64,000 nt of DNA, taken from positions 52,564-116,563 of the forward strand of contig JAGGHK010000005.1 of NCBI GenBank assembly GCA_024104275.1. Reading direction: 5' to 3'. This document shows, piece by piece, positions 44,497 to 53,824 of the stretch. The notes under the pieces are model-generated. The model saw nothing but the letters and a program-made list of their open reading frames with translations, made no database searches and had not been told where the DNA came from. Positions within the stretch are counted from its first letter, which is position 1; the number at the start of each line of letters is the position of its first letter. The translations under genes were made by a program, and so were the position numbers. This DNA is from Bifidobacterium sp. Lineage in GTDB: Bacteria > Actinomycetota > Actinomycetes > Actinomycetales > Bifidobacteriaceae.

Positions 44497-46293
44497 ATGA
44501 AATATCTCGATGAAGAAACAGGTTTATTACCTGACTTGGCCAAGTTAGATCGGCAAATGAGAGAAGGTGCTGCTGAATTCCATTTTGCTGATTTCCGCCT
44601 GAGCGATGCTATTTTGGAGGATATGCAGCGATTGGAAGGGGACGATATTGCTTTTAGCTGTTCAAGTTTTATTGCTTTTAAAAGAGGGGGCAATAAAACG
44701 GAGTCTATTTCTAGTGTGGATTTTCTTAAAGCTGTGTATGCCGTTCCGTTTTGTAATGGGTTTCATAATTATCAAGAATTGTTGTTTACGGATACTGTAA
44801 AAAATATAGTTATAAATACTACGAAGCAAGAAAACCTTGAAAAGGCAACGGAATATTTGCGGCAGTTTGCACCTGAAAATTTGCCAGCTAATATCAAGAG
44901 TCCGATTGAAGGCGTTGTCAGAAATGAGTTACTCAACAATGGCGCTCAAGAAGATAAATTAAATGAAAATGTTGATCTGTTCTTTTCGTTTCTAGCTGAT
45001 CAAAACCATCGCGGTAAAACGGTAGGCAGGAATGACGCTATTGTATCTCGGATACTGTCGGGATTGAACTTTATCGCTCAATCTTCTGCAGTTGTGGTCA
45101 ATATAGTTGAACAGATGGCTGCGGATGAGAAATTATATAGTGATTCGCGAGAGGTTTTGCAAGAGCAAATGCCGATACATGACATTACGAGGAATTACAT
45201 AGGCGATAATAAGATCATCTTCGGTGCCCCTGGAACGGGTAAAAGTTTTAAACTAACAAACGATATTGTTGCGGATGGATTGAAGTCAACTCGCGTGGTT
45301 TTCCATCCCGAATATTCTTATTATGATTTTGTTGGCTCCTATAAACCGGTGCCCGTTTATAGACAAAATAATCTCAATGAACAAAATGAGCAAAACTTTG
45401 TTACTGTATCTGGCGAAGATGCAGGGATTCCGGGAGCACCAACAATTGATTACGAATTTGTTCCTGGACCTTTCACGAATATTCTGGTCGAGGCTCTGTC
45501 GAATCCTGAGGGGCGTTATTGTCTCATTGTTGAGGAAATTAATCGAGCAGATGCTGCCGCCGTGTTTGGTGATATTTTTCAGCTGTTGGATCGACGCCGC
45601 ACTGGTGAGAGTGAGTATGGGATTGAGCCTTCTAAAGAACTTAGGGATTATTTAAGTGTACGAAAGGTTCTTAAGAAAGGGGCGGAGTTAAGGATTCCCT
45701 CGAATCTTTCAATCTGGGCCACTATGAACAGTGCTGATCAAGGTGTTACAGTGTTGGATTCCGCGTTTAAACGTCGATGGAATTTTGAATATTTGCCTGT
45801 TGATTTAAGCCAGAATCATCAGCTTGATGTAGCAATGATTGAATATGACAATGGGCAGCATTCCTTATTGGAACTTTTCGAGGCCATTAATGAGCGTCTA
45901 CGAAGCTTGTTGATTCCTGAAGATCGCTTGATTGGGCCATTCTTTATCAGTAATGAGTCTTTGATTGAATATGATGAAGTCGCTAAAGCCTTCACAAAGG
46001 TCTTAATTTATTTGTGGGATGATGTGTTGCGTAATAGACGCGATGAACTTTTCGATCTCACGGTTACTCCCACTCTTGCTAGTGCGCTTGATCGGTATTC
46101 AAGCAAGGATGTATTACAACTGCATTTGTCTTTCTCTCGCGCCGAAGGGGATATTGTTGATCAAAAGCAGAATGGATTATATGTGGACGATAAAGAGAAT
46201 GATGGCACTTCAATGAACGCTAGCGGCGACGATTCCATTGCTTTTGCGCAAGATTCTGATGGTCTTGATGGCGATAATACCGGCAAAGAGTAA
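44497..46293 (+). CDS. McrB-like AAA+ (GTPase-type) subunit of a restriction system
   Basis: The N-terminal approximately 235 residues are a divergent region of unknown specificity. The AAA+ module (about 235-470) has FGAPGTGKSFKLT (Walker A), VEEINRADAAAVFGD (Walker B), WATMNSADQ (the McrB-type MNxxD signature) and AFKRRWNFEYLP. In McrBC and LlaJI such subunits translocate DNA using GTP. The start at 44497 has GAGAGGG 7 nt upstream. The gene is visibly AT-rich compared with its surroundings, a sign of transfer. The nuclease gene follows about 100 bp later on the same strand. Confidence 0.9.
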   Translation: MKYLDEETGLLPDLAKLDRQMREGAAEFHFADFRLSDAILEDMQRLEGDDIAFSCSSFIAFKRGGNKTESISSVDFLKAVYAVPFCNGFHNYQELLFTDTVKNIVINTTKQENLEKATEYLRQFAPENLPANIKSPIEGVVRNELLNNGAQEDKLNENVDLFFSFLADQNHRGKTVGRNDAIVSRILSGLNFIAQSSAVVVNIVEQMAADEKLYSDSREVLQEQMPIHDITRNYIGDNKIIFGAPGTGKSFKLTNDIVADGLKSTRVVFHPEYSYYDFVGSYKPVPVYRQNNLNEQNEQNFVTVSGEDAGIPGAPTIDYEFVPGPFTNILVEALSNPEGRYCLIVEEINRADAAAVFGDIFQLLDRRRTGESEYGIEPSKELRDYLSVRKVLKKGAELRIPSNLSIWATMNSADQGVTVLDSAFKRRWNFEYLPVDLSQNHQLDVAMIEYDNGQHSLLELFEAINERLRSLLIPEDRLIGPFFISNESLIEYDEVAKAFTKVLIYLWDDVLRNRRDELFDLTVTPTLASALDRYSSKDVLQLHLSFSRAEGDIVDQKQNGLYVDDKENDGTSMNASGDDSIAFAQDSDGLDGDNTGKE

Positions 46294-46393
46294 TGATTGG
46301 GATAGTTTTGTTTGTTCGTTGGAAAAGTTTTCTGATTAACGATTTTTCTGAATCATAGTGTCGCTAATGTCGACTGAAGAAGGGCGTGGGATC

Positions 46394-47836
46394 ATGAAGG
46401 CAGATTTTTTGGTGCTTGAAGACGGCATGCACTATACAAAAGCGAGCGATGCGCGAAAGTTCGGGATCATTTGGCAGATTCAGCAAGTCAAGAATGACTA
46501 TTCCAGAATTGCGAAGGTAAACAAAAACAAAGGCGAGGCCTCTCTGGATTACTGCGGCATCATCGTCCTGAACGGACATTTTGTTGCGGTATTGCCCAAG
46601 CGCAGCCTGCGTGGCTGCGAGTCGGATTCGGATTATGAGAAGACGGCGATTGAATCGTTGCCGCTATTGGTGCAAGTGCTGCTGCGTTTTTATCGCGAGG
46701 ATTCCGATAGGGCAAGGTATGCGATGGACGATTTTTTATTCGCAGAAGATGATGAAAGTAATCCCAATGGGCTTGGCGCGGCTATTCATTTGCTGACAGA
46801 TTTCGAACGAGACGGACTGCTGCGGCGGCGCAAAAAGGTAAGAAAACAGAACAGCAATGGAAGAATCGATTGGCCCCGAACGATCCAGCGCACCCCGGCG
46901 ATATTCGCGCAGTCGGGTCCATTTTATCCTTCGCCCATGTTAGTGACGTCTTCAAGCGATGCCTTTGACCCGCTGATTATGATTCATCGGGCTTGCATCG
47001 AAGATTGTTACCGTCGTTGGGGCTGGCTTTTTCATCCCTCACAAGTTTCTCCCAAAACTCTCGATGCGGTATTTAGTGAAGATGCTGATTGGCTGCCGTT
47101 CGACCAGGACGAGGCGTTGTCGGTACTGGAACGCGAGCTTTCCTCGTCCTTTTCCGACCGCGAGATGAGCGTTATTCGCTATATGCAGGCGTATATTCAG
47201 GCGAAAGTTGATCCGAAAAATCAGAATATGTTCGGTGTAACCAAATATCATCGCGTCTGGGAGCGTATCTGCAAGTGTGTTTTCGGCGACGACAGCAGGT
47301 TCTATGAGCCCGATTTCCTCCCGCAACCGAAGTGGGAAATGCGGGCGAAGCGGAAGGGGCCTGCGGAAACGGAAGAGGATGAGGATGAGAGTAGTCTTGA
47401 CGAGGAATACAAGAAACAGATTCCGGATGTCTTGCTGAAAAGGAACGGAACCTTCTTCATTCTGGACGCGAAGTATTACGATTTTGAGTACTCGCTTCCT
47501 GGCGGTCCGGACATCATCAAACAGTATTACTATGAGGACACCATCAGGGCGTATCTGCTTCAGAAGGGCGTTGATGCTCAAGGGATTGAGGAAACATGCA
47601 ACGCCTTCATCATGCCGGATTATTCGGGCAGCGGCATCAAGTTTCGCGGCACGGCCAAGTTCACTATCTTGGATTGGCGGTCTTTGCCGGTTTACACCAT
47701 CGATGCCAAGAAAGCTATGGAATCATACGCAAACCAAAGGCGTGTGCCAAGCGAGAGTTGGCTTGACACGATTCGTGGGGAATTTCCTAAACCTGCAGAA
47801 GGGCGAGGGGCAGAGCCATTGAAAGTCGGCCGATGA
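46394..47836 (+). CDS. LlaJI/McrC-like restriction endonuclease subunit
   Basis: This 480-aa protein follows the McrB-like gene. The C-terminal half has the nuclease-like block FFILDAKYYDF (a PD-(D/E)xK type Asp...Asp-x-Lys) and DIIKQYYYEDTIRAYLLQKG. This arrangement is what I recall from LlaJI-family restriction enzymes, in which the second subunit carries both specificity and cleavage. Starts at 46358 (GTG), 46367 and 46394 are possible; AGAAGGG lies about 10 nt before 46394. It converges with the methyltransferase gene. Confidence 0.82.
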   Translation: MKADFLVLEDGMHYTKASDARKFGIIWQIQQVKNDYSRIAKVNKNKGEASLDYCGIIVLNGHFVAVLPKRSLRGCESDSDYEKTAIESLPLLVQVLLRFYREDSDRARYAMDDFLFAEDDESNPNGLGAAIHLLTDFERDGLLRRRKKVRKQNSNGRIDWPRTIQRTPAIFAQSGPFYPSPMLVTSSSDAFDPLIMIHRACIEDCYRRWGWLFHPSQVSPKTLDAVFSEDADWLPFDQDEALSVLERELSSSFSDREMSVIRYMQAYIQAKVDPKNQNMFGVTKYHRVWERICKCVFGDDSRFYEPDFLPQPKWEMRAKRKGPAETEEDEDESSLDEEYKKQIPDVLLKRNGTFFILDAKYYDFEYSLPGGPDIIKQYYYEDTIRAYLLQKGVDAQGIEETCNAFIMPDYSGSGIKFRGTAKFTILDWRSLPVYTIDAKKAMESYANQRRVPSESWLDTIRGEFPKPAEGRGAEPLKVGR

Positions 47837-47928
47837 AGTGCGGACGCGGGGATTGCTGAAGGTCAAGCGTCGGTATCGCCGGAAACTGGGCGAGGGGCTG
47901 CTGAAAACCAATCGCCGAAAGCCGGAGG

Positions 47929-49065
47929 CTAAGCGAGCAGGACCTTCGCCATCTGCTGGGCCACCGCCCTGATCACCGGCACGGCGACACTGTTGCCGAA
48001 CTGCTTGTAGGCCTGCGTGTCGGAGACGGGAATGATGAAATCGTCGGGGAATCCCTGCAGCCTCGCACATTCCTTGGGAGTGAGCTTGCGAGGGTTCTTC
48101 TTGTCGCCTTGGGAGACGAGAATTTCGGAACCGTCTTTGTAATACCTTGCTGAAAGCGTGCCGGTGTATTCGCTGTCGGCGGTCACCAGAGAGTAGCCGA
48201 ATCCCTTGCCAGCCTTGCGATTCGCGGCTTTCCTGCGCTGGTGGCCCGTCCAAAGTTTGTCGCTAATCGTATATTTCTCGTCGACGTTGTCCTCCAGAAT
48301 GTCCCCGACCCTCGTCGGCGTGCAGGGCGGTTCCGGGAAAGTGAAGCTCGGATCGTCGCCGAAGCGTTTGCGGTCGAATCCGACGATGTAGATGCGTTCG
48401 CGATTCTGCGGAACTCCGAAATCGGCGGCGCGCAGCACCTTGTAATCCACAGAATAATCGAGTTTATCAAGGTGTTCGAGAATGACCTTGAAGGTGTTGC
48501 CGTGGTCGTGGCCCTTGAGCTGCTTGACGTTTTCGAGCAGGAACGCTTTCGGCCTTTTGTCTTCGAGAATGCGTTCGATTTCGAAGAACAGCGTTCCGCG
48601 GGTGTCGCTGAATCCTTTGTGAAGGCCGGCTTGCGAGAACGGCTGGCAAGGGAACCCGCCCAGCAACACGTCGAAATCCGGTATCTCGGCGCTTTTTATC
48701 GCCGTGATGTCGCCTTCGGGGGTTTCGCCGTAATTGATACGGTAGGTCTTTTGCGAAAAACTGTTCCATTCGCTGGAAAAGACGCACCTACCGCCCAATT
48801 GCGAGAAGGGGATGCGGATGCCGCCGATACCGGCGAACAGGTCGATGAAGGTGAATTTTGCCGATTTTTTGTCGACGTTGGGGAACGGGATGTCCTGCGC
48901 GAAATTCATGATGGCGTTTGCTTCGATTCGGGAAGGTTTGCTTTCGCCGTTTTCCCAGCGGCGAAGGGTGCGGTCGCCGTTGCGGCCGAGGCCCAGAGCG
49001 TCGGCGAAATCCTTTTGGGTAAGTCCCAGTTTTTCCCGTTTTTCCTTCAGCTGATTCGAGTCCAT
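47929..49065 (-). CDS. DNA (cytosine-5) methyltransferase with N-terminal HTH
   Basis: Residues 1-60 form an XRE-type helix-turn-helix (LKEKREKLGLTQKDFADALG, WENGESKPS). The methyltransferase motifs follow in order: DLFAGIGG (I), GGFPCQPFSQAG (IV, catalytic Cys), FLLENVKQL (VI), PQNRERIYIVG (VIII), LTPKECARLQGFPDDF (IX) and YKQFGNSVAVPV (X). It should protect the host from the neighbouring McrB/LlaJI-like nuclease. HTH fusions of this kind (SsoII/EcoRII-type enzymes) repress their own promoters, and a strong dyad lies 36-80 bp upstream of the start here. The target sequence cannot be read from the gene. Only one methyltransferase is present. Confidence 0.94.
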   Translation of the reverse strand: MDSNQLKEKREKLGLTQKDFADALGLGRNGDRTLRRWENGESKPSRIEANAIMNFAQDIPFPNVDKKSAKFTFIDLFAGIGGIRIPFSQLGGRCVFSSEWNSFSQKTYRINYGETPEGDITAIKSAEIPDFDVLLGGFPCQPFSQAGLHKGFSDTRGTLFFEIERILEDKRPKAFLLENVKQLKGHDHGNTFKVILEHLDKLDYSVDYKVLRAADFGVPQNRERIYIVGFDRKRFGDDPSFTFPEPPCTPTRVGDILEDNVDEKYTISDKLWTGHQRRKAANRKAGKGFGYSLVTADSEYTGTLSARYYKDGSEILVSQGDKKNPRKLTPKECARLQGFPDDFIIPVSDTQAYKQFGNSVAVPVIRAVAQQMAKVLLA

Positions 49066-49100
49066 GGTCTTTTCTTTATGTGTTTATCTTGGTTATTAGT

Positions 49101-49145
49101 TTATGTGTTGTTCGTAGGACAATATGTCCTGATAATAACACATAA
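49101..49145. promoter_or_regulatory. 45-bp dyad, candidate operator of the HTH-methyltransferase
   Basis: The core AGGACAATATGTCCT (49116-49130) has 6-bp perfect arms. Outer arms TTATGTGTT (49101-49109) and AACACATAA (49137-49145) are perfect, with partial pairing between; about 17 of 22 pairs match. It lies 36-80 bp upstream of the methyltransferase start. Confidence 0.8.
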
Positions 49146-49356
49146 AAGTAAAAATGGCTTGACGGAGTTTCATGGGTTCGGTTTTTTTGGGGGGCTTCGA
49201 TGGTTTGCTTCATAGGCCGATAAGAGCTACCGGCTTGTTTGTTTTGTGCCGGCGGCAAGGTTTTTGGAGGGGAGCAAAACATCGTGGTCGCGAAAGAATG
49301 GCAGCTGCTTTGGGCGATTCCATACTGATATGGGTGCTGATCTCTATACTGGAAAC

Positions 49357-52182
49357 ATGACTTTAGGCAAGAATCAAAATATTGATGGTTTGGATTCGCA
49401 GGCGAAGGCGATTGCGGAATTCCCGGGGCGCAAAGCGCGGACGCTGCGGTTTACGGGCGGGGCACCTCGTGCCGCACAGGTGATCGGCGACGGGTCACGG
49501 GCGCTGTTTCTGCGCTCGGATGGGCCGGAGGATTTGGTTACGTCGCTTTGGATGAGTGTTATCGATTCGGACCAAGCCGGCGAAGATGACGCCGGGAATA
49601 ATGGACTGGCTGTTAAAGAGAACGGGGCTAAAGACCTGCATCGCGAAGTGCTGTTGGCGGATCCGCGCGAGCTGCTGGCCGACGCCGACAACGAGGACGT
49701 GCCGGCAGAGGAGAAGGCGCGGCGCGAACGGGCGCGCGAAGGTGGGCAGGGCATCGTCTCGTATTCCGTGGATTCGGCTGGGCGACGTGTGGTCTTTACG
49801 ATTAACGGCCAGCTGTTTGTCAGCGAGATTGACGAGGACGGCGACGGCGCTCGCACGCGGCAGATTGCCATTGGCGGGCAAGGTGAAGATGACAGCAAGT
49901 GGCTGCCAGTTCTGAACCCGCGTATTTCACCGGACGGTCGGCATATCGTCTATACGACGGGCACGCGGCTGGTGATAGTCGATATTGCCGATTGGGGTAA
50001 TAACGGAGTCGATGACCCGACCCGTGGGGCTCATAGTCATGCCCATCCGAACACTTGCGCAGCCGAGGTAAAAGAGGCTTACGAAGCTGGAGACGTCAAT
50101 GATACCAACGCTTCCGGCGACAGGTTCGGCACCGTATGGAGCGTAGGGAATGACCCGAGCGGGACGCTCAAAATCGGCTTGGCCGAGTTTGTGGCCGGTG
50201 AGGAGATGGACCGTTACGACGGTTTTTGGTGGGCTCCGGAATCACACGGCCTGCTGTTTGAAATGTATGACAGCTCACCGGAACCGATGTGGTATATCAG
50301 CGATCCCGCCAATCCCGACAAGCCTGCGACCGGCCGACGCTACGCGCGTGCGCTCACCAAGAACGCCATCGTTCGGCTGATGTTGGCGCACCTTGAGTTT
50401 GATGATGAACGTGACGGACGTTACGTCGGTTGCGATGTGCAGAACGTTTCGTGGGACCGCGAAGGCTACGAATACGTGGCGGCGGTGAGCTGGAAGGCTG
50501 GTCACGAGCCGCTGGTGCTGGTGCAGAACCGTCGGCAGACGCGTGACCAGGTGCTGGAAGTTGAGGCTGACGGGCGCACCCGCGTTCTTGAAGAACATGC
50601 CAACGACCAATGGATCGACCTCGTGCTCGGCACCCCGGCCTTCACGCCGGACGGCCGCTTGGTCTGCGCCTTGAACGATATGGACACTGACACGAACCGG
50701 CTGACCGTTGACGGGAAACCCTTCACTCCGTTCGATTGGCAGGTGCGAACCGTGCTCGACGTCAGCGATGAGAATGTGCTCGCGGTGGTGCAGCGCACGC
50801 TGCATGAGGTTGCGTTGGATGAAGGCGTATCTGGTTCATCGGCCGAGGCGAGGTCTGCGGGAAGCGCGGCCGTTGCCGATGATGCCATGAATACCGTGGC
50901 CGAATCCGAAGCGATATCCATATCCGATAATGCGGATTTCAGCATTGGCCGTAACTCTATGGAAATCGTCTCGGAACGCGGCTCGTTTCCGTCCGTTCCC
51001 GCGGCTTGGCAAGGTGACGAGGCATTGCACGACGCTCGCAGCTATGACGTGGTCACCATTGATTTCGACGGGAATATTACGCCGGTGACCGCGCGTCCGG
51101 GTGTGTGGAGCGCAAGTCGTGCGGGCGACGGCTTCGTGGTATCCGGCCACGATATGGCTCATTCCGGCGCGATGATGGTGCATGCCTCGCGAGTTTCGGT
51201 CGTGGCAGGTGCAGCAGTTCCTGCGGCTGGGAATGGCGAAGCCAATATGACACATGCTGACGGTTCTACAGCCGCTGATGGCTTGCACGGTGAGTACGCT
51301 GGAAATAAATCTGTTGCTCAAACTAATCCGATTCGTACTGACAGCGTACTGACGAACGACTCTAGATACGTAACGGAAGCCGTTATCGCCAGCCACGCCG
51401 AAACCCCTGGTTTCACGCCAAATACCGAGTTCGCGCGGCTCGGTGAGCATCGTATGTTCACCGCCATCACGCGGCCCAGCGCTTCCAGCAAATTCGCCGG
51501 TGCGGCCAAGCTGCCGGTGCTGCTGAAGCCTTACGGTGGTCCCGGCTTTCAGCAGGTCACCTTCTCGCAGGCCGGTTACGCCGAATCGCAGTGGTGGGCC
51601 GATCAGGGCTTCATCGTGGTCACTGCGGACGGTCGCGGCACCACCGGTCGCGGGCCGAAATGGGACCGTAAGATCTTCGAGAATATGAAGGATGTGACGC
51701 TGGCCGACCAGGTAGAGGCGGTGCGCGCGCTGCCCGGCGTCGCGCCAGACGCCGACTTGGACAAGGTAGCGATGATCGGTTGGTCGTACGGCGGATTCCT
51801 TTCGGCGCTCGCGGTTTTGGACGCTCCCGACGTCATTCACGCGGCCTGCGCGGGCGCCCCGCCGACACAATGGACGCTCTACGATACGCATTACACCGAG
51901 CGCTACCTCGGCCTCGACCCGGCGGTTTATGAGCGCAACTCCATCATCGCCGACGCCCCGAAGCTTACCCGCCCGCTCATGCTCATCCACGGTTTCGCCG
52001 ATGACAACGTCACCATCGCCAACTCGCTGCGGCTCTCGAAGGCGCTGATGGAGGCCGGCCGCCCCCACACCTACCTGCCGCTCACCGGCATCACCCACAT
52101 GACCAATGACCCGAAAGTCGCCGAAAACCTGCTCGTCCTTCAGCGCGACTTCCTCTATGAGGCCCTGGAAATAGGGAAGTAG
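49357..52182 (+). CDS. S9-family (prolyl oligopeptidase/DPP-like) serine peptidase
   Basis: An N-terminal beta-propeller-like region with WD40-type strands (ISPDGRHIVYTTGTRLV) precedes an alpha/beta hydrolase catalytic domain (about 690-940). The nucleophile is in GWSYGGFLSA (Ser about 810), the acid in HGFADDNV and the His in GITHMTND. It probably cleaves peptides in the cytoplasm, since no signal peptide is visible. The ATG at 49357 (MTLGKNQNID) is the best fit but has only a weak GGAA site; ATG 49330 or 49246 would add residues of no recognisable domain. The product from 49357 is 941 aa. Confidence 0.88.
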   Translation: MTLGKNQNIDGLDSQAKAIAEFPGRKARTLRFTGGAPRAAQVIGDGSRALFLRSDGPEDLVTSLWMSVIDSDQAGEDDAGNNGLAVKENGAKDLHREVLLADPRELLADADNEDVPAEEKARRERAREGGQGIVSYSVDSAGRRVVFTINGQLFVSEIDEDGDGARTRQIAIGGQGEDDSKWLPVLNPRISPDGRHIVYTTGTRLVIVDIADWGNNGVDDPTRGAHSHAHPNTCAAEVKEAYEAGDVNDTNASGDRFGTVWSVGNDPSGTLKIGLAEFVAGEEMDRYDGFWWAPESHGLLFEMYDSSPEPMWYISDPANPDKPATGRRYARALTKNAIVRLMLAHLEFDDERDGRYVGCDVQNVSWDREGYEYVAAVSWKAGHEPLVLVQNRRQTRDQVLEVEADGRTRVLEEHANDQWIDLVLGTPAFTPDGRLVCALNDMDTDTNRLTVDGKPFTPFDWQVRTVLDVSDENVLAVVQRTLHEVALDEGVSGSSAEARSAGSAAVADDAMNTVAESEAISISDNADFSIGRNSMEIVSERGSFPSVPAAWQGDEALHDARSYDVVTIDFDGNITPVTARPGVWSASRAGDGFVVSGHDMAHSGAMMVHASRVSVVAGAAVPAAGNGEANMTHADGSTAADGLHGEYAGNKSVAQTNPIRTDSVLTNDSRYVTEAVIASHAETPGFTPNTEFARLGEHRMFTAITRPSASSKFAGAAKLPVLLKPYGGPGFQQVTFSQAGYAESQWWADQGFIVVTADGRGTTGRGPKWDRKIFENMKDVTLADQVEAVRALPGVAPDADLDKVAMIGWSYGGFLSALAVLDAPDVIHAACAGAPPTQWTLYDTHYTERYLGLDPAVYERNSIIADAPKLTRPLMLIHGFADDNVTIANSLRLSKALMEAGRPHTYLPLTGITHMTNDPKVAENLLVLQRDFLYEALEIGK

Positions 52183-52411
52183 GTTTTGCCGGTCGAAGTA
52201 GTGGTCGCAAAATTTGCAATAGCCGGGATGCGTCTCGAGTACTAATGTCGTTTGCTCGCCGATTAATCCATATCTGCGTATCTTTGTCTGAGTCGGGTAT
52301 GGATTAGTTCTTTGGCAGTAAAACCGTTGGTTCGTTCGGCAAAATTCCGAAGCTTCTGCTGTGATTGGAAATGGCGTGAAACGTGCCAGTGGGTGCGGAT
52401 AGACTGGCGGT

Positions 52412-53665
52412 ATGCATATGCCGTTGATTGACGAGAACCATTATGCTGAGGCGATGCGCGACACCGTGCTGCCGGCGCTTGCGAAATGTCGCGAGGAAGG
52501 CTGGATGTCGCCTGCCGGAGTGGCCGACAATCCAAGCGAAAAGACAACAACTGCGATAACCGGCGGTTCAGATATTCCGAACGATGGCAGTGGTACCACC
52601 CACGTTGGCATGGGCGACGCGGGAATCGGCATCAGCGGCACCGGCATCGACACCGGCCCTGACGACGAGGAAGAGCAGCACATCATGCACAGCAAGCTGT
52701 TCGGTTTCTCGTCGCTTGAAAAACCGCCAACGCCCGACAATTTGCATTACGTTTGTTTCGACGCGCACAAGTTCGACGCCCTCAATATCGACGGTGCCAG
52801 CGCCAAATTCCGCGGGGCCATCGTCTTCTCGTTCGGCTTTACGGAATTCGCCGCCAAGCACGCAGAGATGACGTGGTATTTCCTGCTAGCGGGCTACTCC
52901 GTCTGCATTCTCGAGCATCGTGGCCACGGCTATTCGGTGCGTGACGTCTCGAATCCTTCGCTGGTCTGGATTGACGATTGGCGCCGGTATGTCGCTGATC
53001 TGGCCAAGTTCTCGCAGACTGTCGGGCGGAAGTACGCGGGCGATCAGCCGATGCACCTGTATGCCCATTCGATGGGCGGCGGCATCGCGACGGCCGCGCT
53101 GGAAAGTTATCCCATGCTCTTCGACCGCGCCGTGCTGTCCTCGCCGATGATCGAGCCGGTGACGGGCCTGCCCAATTCCATCGCCGGGCCGGTTACCGCG
53201 CTCGCCAGCGCCGTCGGGCTTTCACGTCGCCGTGCGCCCGGGCAGACCGAGTTCTCGCCGACCATGAAACTCAAGGGTTACGAGGGTGCGGAGCAAGCAC
53301 GCGTGCAATGGTATTTTGATTTGCGTAAGGGCGACCGGCACTACCAGACCAACGCGGCCACTTTCGGCTGGGTCAACCAGGCACTCAAGATGTCGCATGC
53401 GATTCTCTCTCGCGAGGCCTGCTCGCGCATCGAGACCCCAATCCTGCTCTTTCAGGCCGGCCGCGACACGTGGGTGCACAATGCCGCGCAGAACCGTTTC
53501 GTCGAGCGTGTCCGCGCGGAAAGCGGCGACGTGGTTTTGGAGCGCGTCGAGCCCGCCGTCCATGAGATTTTCAGCATGCCCAACGCCGTCCTCGGCCCCT
53601 ACATCGACCGCATCATCGACTTCTACGGCGAATCCGTGGAAGACATGGTCGCCGAGGAAGAATAG
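52412..53665 (+). CDS. Alpha/beta hydrolase (serine aminopeptidase S33/lipase-like)
   Basis: This 417-aa cytoplasmic-looking hydrolase has an oxyanion region IVFSFGFTEFAAK, the EHRGHGYS block and a nucleophile elbow YAHSMGGGIA. The probable acid is in LLFQAGRDTWV and the His in PAVHEIF. The layout resembles lysophospholipase/monoacylglycerol lipase (PldB-type) enzymes. A Gly/Thr-rich stretch near residues 45-90 looks like an insertion. The substrate is not known. Confidence 0.85.
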   Translation: MHMPLIDENHYAEAMRDTVLPALAKCREEGWMSPAGVADNPSEKTTTAITGGSDIPNDGSGTTHVGMGDAGIGISGTGIDTGPDDEEEQHIMHSKLFGFSSLEKPPTPDNLHYVCFDAHKFDALNIDGASAKFRGAIVFSFGFTEFAAKHAEMTWYFLLAGYSVCILEHRGHGYSVRDVSNPSLVWIDDWRRYVADLAKFSQTVGRKYAGDQPMHLYAHSMGGGIATAALESYPMLFDRAVLSSPMIEPVTGLPNSIAGPVTALASAVGLSRRRAPGQTEFSPTMKLKGYEGAEQARVQWYFDLRKGDRHYQTNAATFGWVNQALKMSHAILSREACSRIETPILLFQAGRDTWVHNAAQNRFVERVRAESGDVVLERVEPAVHEIFSMPNAVLGPYIDRIIDFYGESVEDMVAEEE

Positions 53666-53824
53666 CGGGAACCCAGCGGCCGTTGCTAGTGGCGGGCGCT
53701 GCCCGTTGGTGAGTGGCCCTTTTGTGGCGAATTCAGTTTTATGGCTATGTGGAATTCACTCGTGTGTTATGGCTTTTTGAGTTTACGATAGGAATGTTAA
53801 TCGTTATGAGAATGGAGAATGATT

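Noticed and set aside
52183-52411. A possible small gene between the peptidase and the hydrolase
   Set aside because: No frame with a plausible start and ribosome site was found in this gap.
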